From NCBI GenBank assembly GCA_963696505.1, contig CAVOKN010000010.1, positions 62,001-126,000 on the forward strand: DNA of 64,000 nt. Direction: 5' to 3'. The notes under the pieces were generated by a model. It was not told the origin of the DNA and searched no databases. It saw only the letters and a list, made by a program, of their open reading frames with translations. The stretch is from CAVOKN01 sp963696505 (lineage in GTDB: Bacteria > Pseudomonadota > Gammaproteobacteria > Burkholderiales > Rhodocyclaceae). The stretch's first letter is position 1; every line of letters starts with the position of its first letter. The translations under genes were made by a program, and so were the position numbers. Below are positions 62,498-64,000 of this stretch, in pieces.

Positions 62498-64000
62498 ATG
62501 AACGACGCCCCCGAAGGCCTGGACCGCTTCATCGCCCGCTGGCAGGCCGCCGGCGGCAGCGAGCGCGCCAACTTCCAGAGCTTCGTCGCCGACCTCTGCA
62601 CGCTGCTCGGCGTGCCGCCGCCGGACCCGGCGCGGGAGGACACCCGCGACAACGCCTACGTCTTCGAGCGCCGCATCACTTTCCGCCACGGCGACGGCGG
62701 CAGTTCCGCCGGCTTCATCGACTGCTACCGCCGCGCCTGCTTCGTCATGGAAGGCAAGAAGATCCGCGCTGGCGCGCCGCGGCCCTTCGACGACGCCCTC
62801 CAGCGCGCCCGCGGCCAAGGCGACAACTACGCCCGCGCGCTGCCCGCCGAGGAAACCCGCCCGCCCTTCGTCGTCGTGGTCGATGTCGGCAACGTCATCG
62901 AGCTCTACGCCGAGTTCTCCCGCTCCGGCGCCACCTACACCCCTTTCCCCGACCCGCGCTCCCACCGCATCCGACTCTCTGACTTGCGCGACGCGGCGGT
63001 GCGCGAGCGCCTGCGCGCCCTCTGGCTCGACCCCCTGTCTCTCGATCCGGCGCGCATCTCGGGCAAGGTGACGCGGGAGATCGCCACCCATCTCGCCGGC
63101 CTCGCCCGCTCGCTGGAAGCCCAGGGCCACCACCCGGAAGCCGTCGCCCGCTTTCTCACGCGCTGCCTGTTCACCCTCTTCGCCGAAGACGTCGGCCTGC
63201 TGCCGCCCCGCGCCTTCAGCGCACTGCTGGCGACCGTCGCCAACGCCCCGGCCCAGTTCGTCCCCCTGGTGGGCGAGCTGTGGCAGGCCATGGACGCCGG
63301 CCGCTTCTCGGTGGCGGTGCGCGCCGAGCTGCTGCGCTTCAACGGCAAGCTGTTCAAGCAGCCCACCGTGCTGCCCCTGGAGCGGGAGCAGATCGGCGCC
63401 CTGATCGAGGCCGCCCGCGCCGAATGGACCCAGGTCGAGCCCGCCATCTTCGGCACCCTGCTGGAGCGGGCGCTGGACCCCCTGGAGCGCCACGCCCTGG
63501 GCGGCCCACTACACGCCCCGCGCCTATGTCGAACGGCTGGTGATGCCGGCGGTGATCGAGCCGCTACGCGCCGACTGGTCCAACGTGCAGGCCGCCGCCC
63601 TGCTGCTCGCCGGCGAGGGAAAGCTCGATGAGGCCCGCGCCACGGTGCGCACCTTCCACCACCGGCTATGCGAAACGAAAGTGCTGGACCCGGCCTGCGG
63701 CTCCGGCAACTTCCTCTACGTCGCCCTGGAGCACATGAAGCGCCTGGAAGGCGAAGTGCTCAACCAGATGGAAGCCCTGGGCGCCAGCCTCTCCCTCGAA
63801 ACCGAGGGCCTCACCGTGGACCCGCACCAGTTCCTCGGCCTCGAACTCAACCCCCGCGCGGCGGCGATCGCCGAACTGGTGCTGTGGATCGGCTACCTGC
63901 AATGGCACTTCCGCACCCGTGGCAGCGGCCGCCCGCCCATCCCGGTGCTGCGCGACTTCCGCAACATCGAATGCCGCGACGCCGTGCTCGCCTACGAGCG
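62498..64000 (+). pseudogene. N6-adenine DNA methyltransferase, partial, one frameshift (Type IIG/MmeI-like or DISARM-like)
   Basis: ATG 62498 opens the frame with a helical N-terminus (DRFIARWQAAGGSERANFQSFVADLCTLLG) and a nuclease-like segment (FVMEGKKIRAGAPRPFDDALQRARGQGDNYA). A helical spacer follows (IFGTLLERALDPLERHALG). There one extra G in 63503-63504 breaks GAHYTPRAYVERL, and the next frame carries SAM motif I DPACGSGNFLYV and runs off the window. The family includes single-chain restriction-modification enzymes and methylases of phage-defence loci. The catalytic NPPY motif lies beyond the end. Confidence 0.85.

Overview
The window is GC-rich, densely coded chromosomal DNA of a betaproteobacterium, most likely a member of the Rhodocyclales (Azoarcus/Thauera/Zoogloea type). 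This is inferred from gene content and order: mpl / tlpA / aroQ / accB-accC-prmA, rsmB / DUF4390 / NtrY-like kinase, and an aa3 oxidase operon with its assembly genes. No rRNA, tRNA, CRISPR array or insertion sequence was seen.

Layout. 0-3 kb: the end of a c-type cytochrome, then an amino-acid ABC transporter (gltJ-gltK-gltL) with a duplicated hairpin between gltJ and gltK. 2.9-8.1 kb: a little-known cluster of a membrane zinc-ribbon protein, a coupled periplasmic binding-protein-like protein, an M50 metalloprotease-TPR fusion and a lipoprotein. 8.1-11.8 kb: a MocR regulator and a PhoX-type phosphatase gene broken by two frameshifts. 12-16 kb: thiamine genes thiD and thiC, the latter under a TPP riboswitch, with an orphan LivH-like permease between them. 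16-24 kb: accessory genes, including two toxin-antitoxin pairs flanking a DNA-glycosylase-like gene, then a SWIM-SNF2 helicase. 24-31 kb: a TetR regulator, two c'-type cytochromes, dacB, a phosphoribosyltransferase, ubiD and a YaiI-type protein. 31-32 kb: rpoH behind a perfect CIRCE operator.

32-41.3 kb is the cytochrome c oxidase region: SCO1, DUF2244, coxB, ctaD, a small assembly protein, ctaG, ctaE, SURF1, a SCO-like protein, ctaB and ctaA. Its promoter region carries an FNR/ANR-like box. 41.4-51 kb holds cell-wall and central metabolism genes (mpl, tlpA, aroQ, accBC, prmA, tpx, dgkA, a glycosyltransferase and a PAP2 phosphatase). 51-57 kb has a PfkB kinase, a pseudouridine synthase and a penicillin acylase. 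57-62 kb has rsmB, DUF4390 and an NtrY/NtrX-like pair whose regulator has lost its ATPase motifs. The window ends inside a DNA methyltransferase gene that may open a restriction or defence locus.

Ten single-base frame breaks interrupt eight otherwise well-conserved genes (phoX twice, ctaD, ctaG, surf1 twice, tlpA, the PfkB kinase, rsmB, the terminal methyltransferase). Sequence on both sides stays in good family agreement, so consensus errors are the simplest explanation, but four of the ten fall in the oxidase operon. Four GTAGG-headed hairpins look like REP elements.
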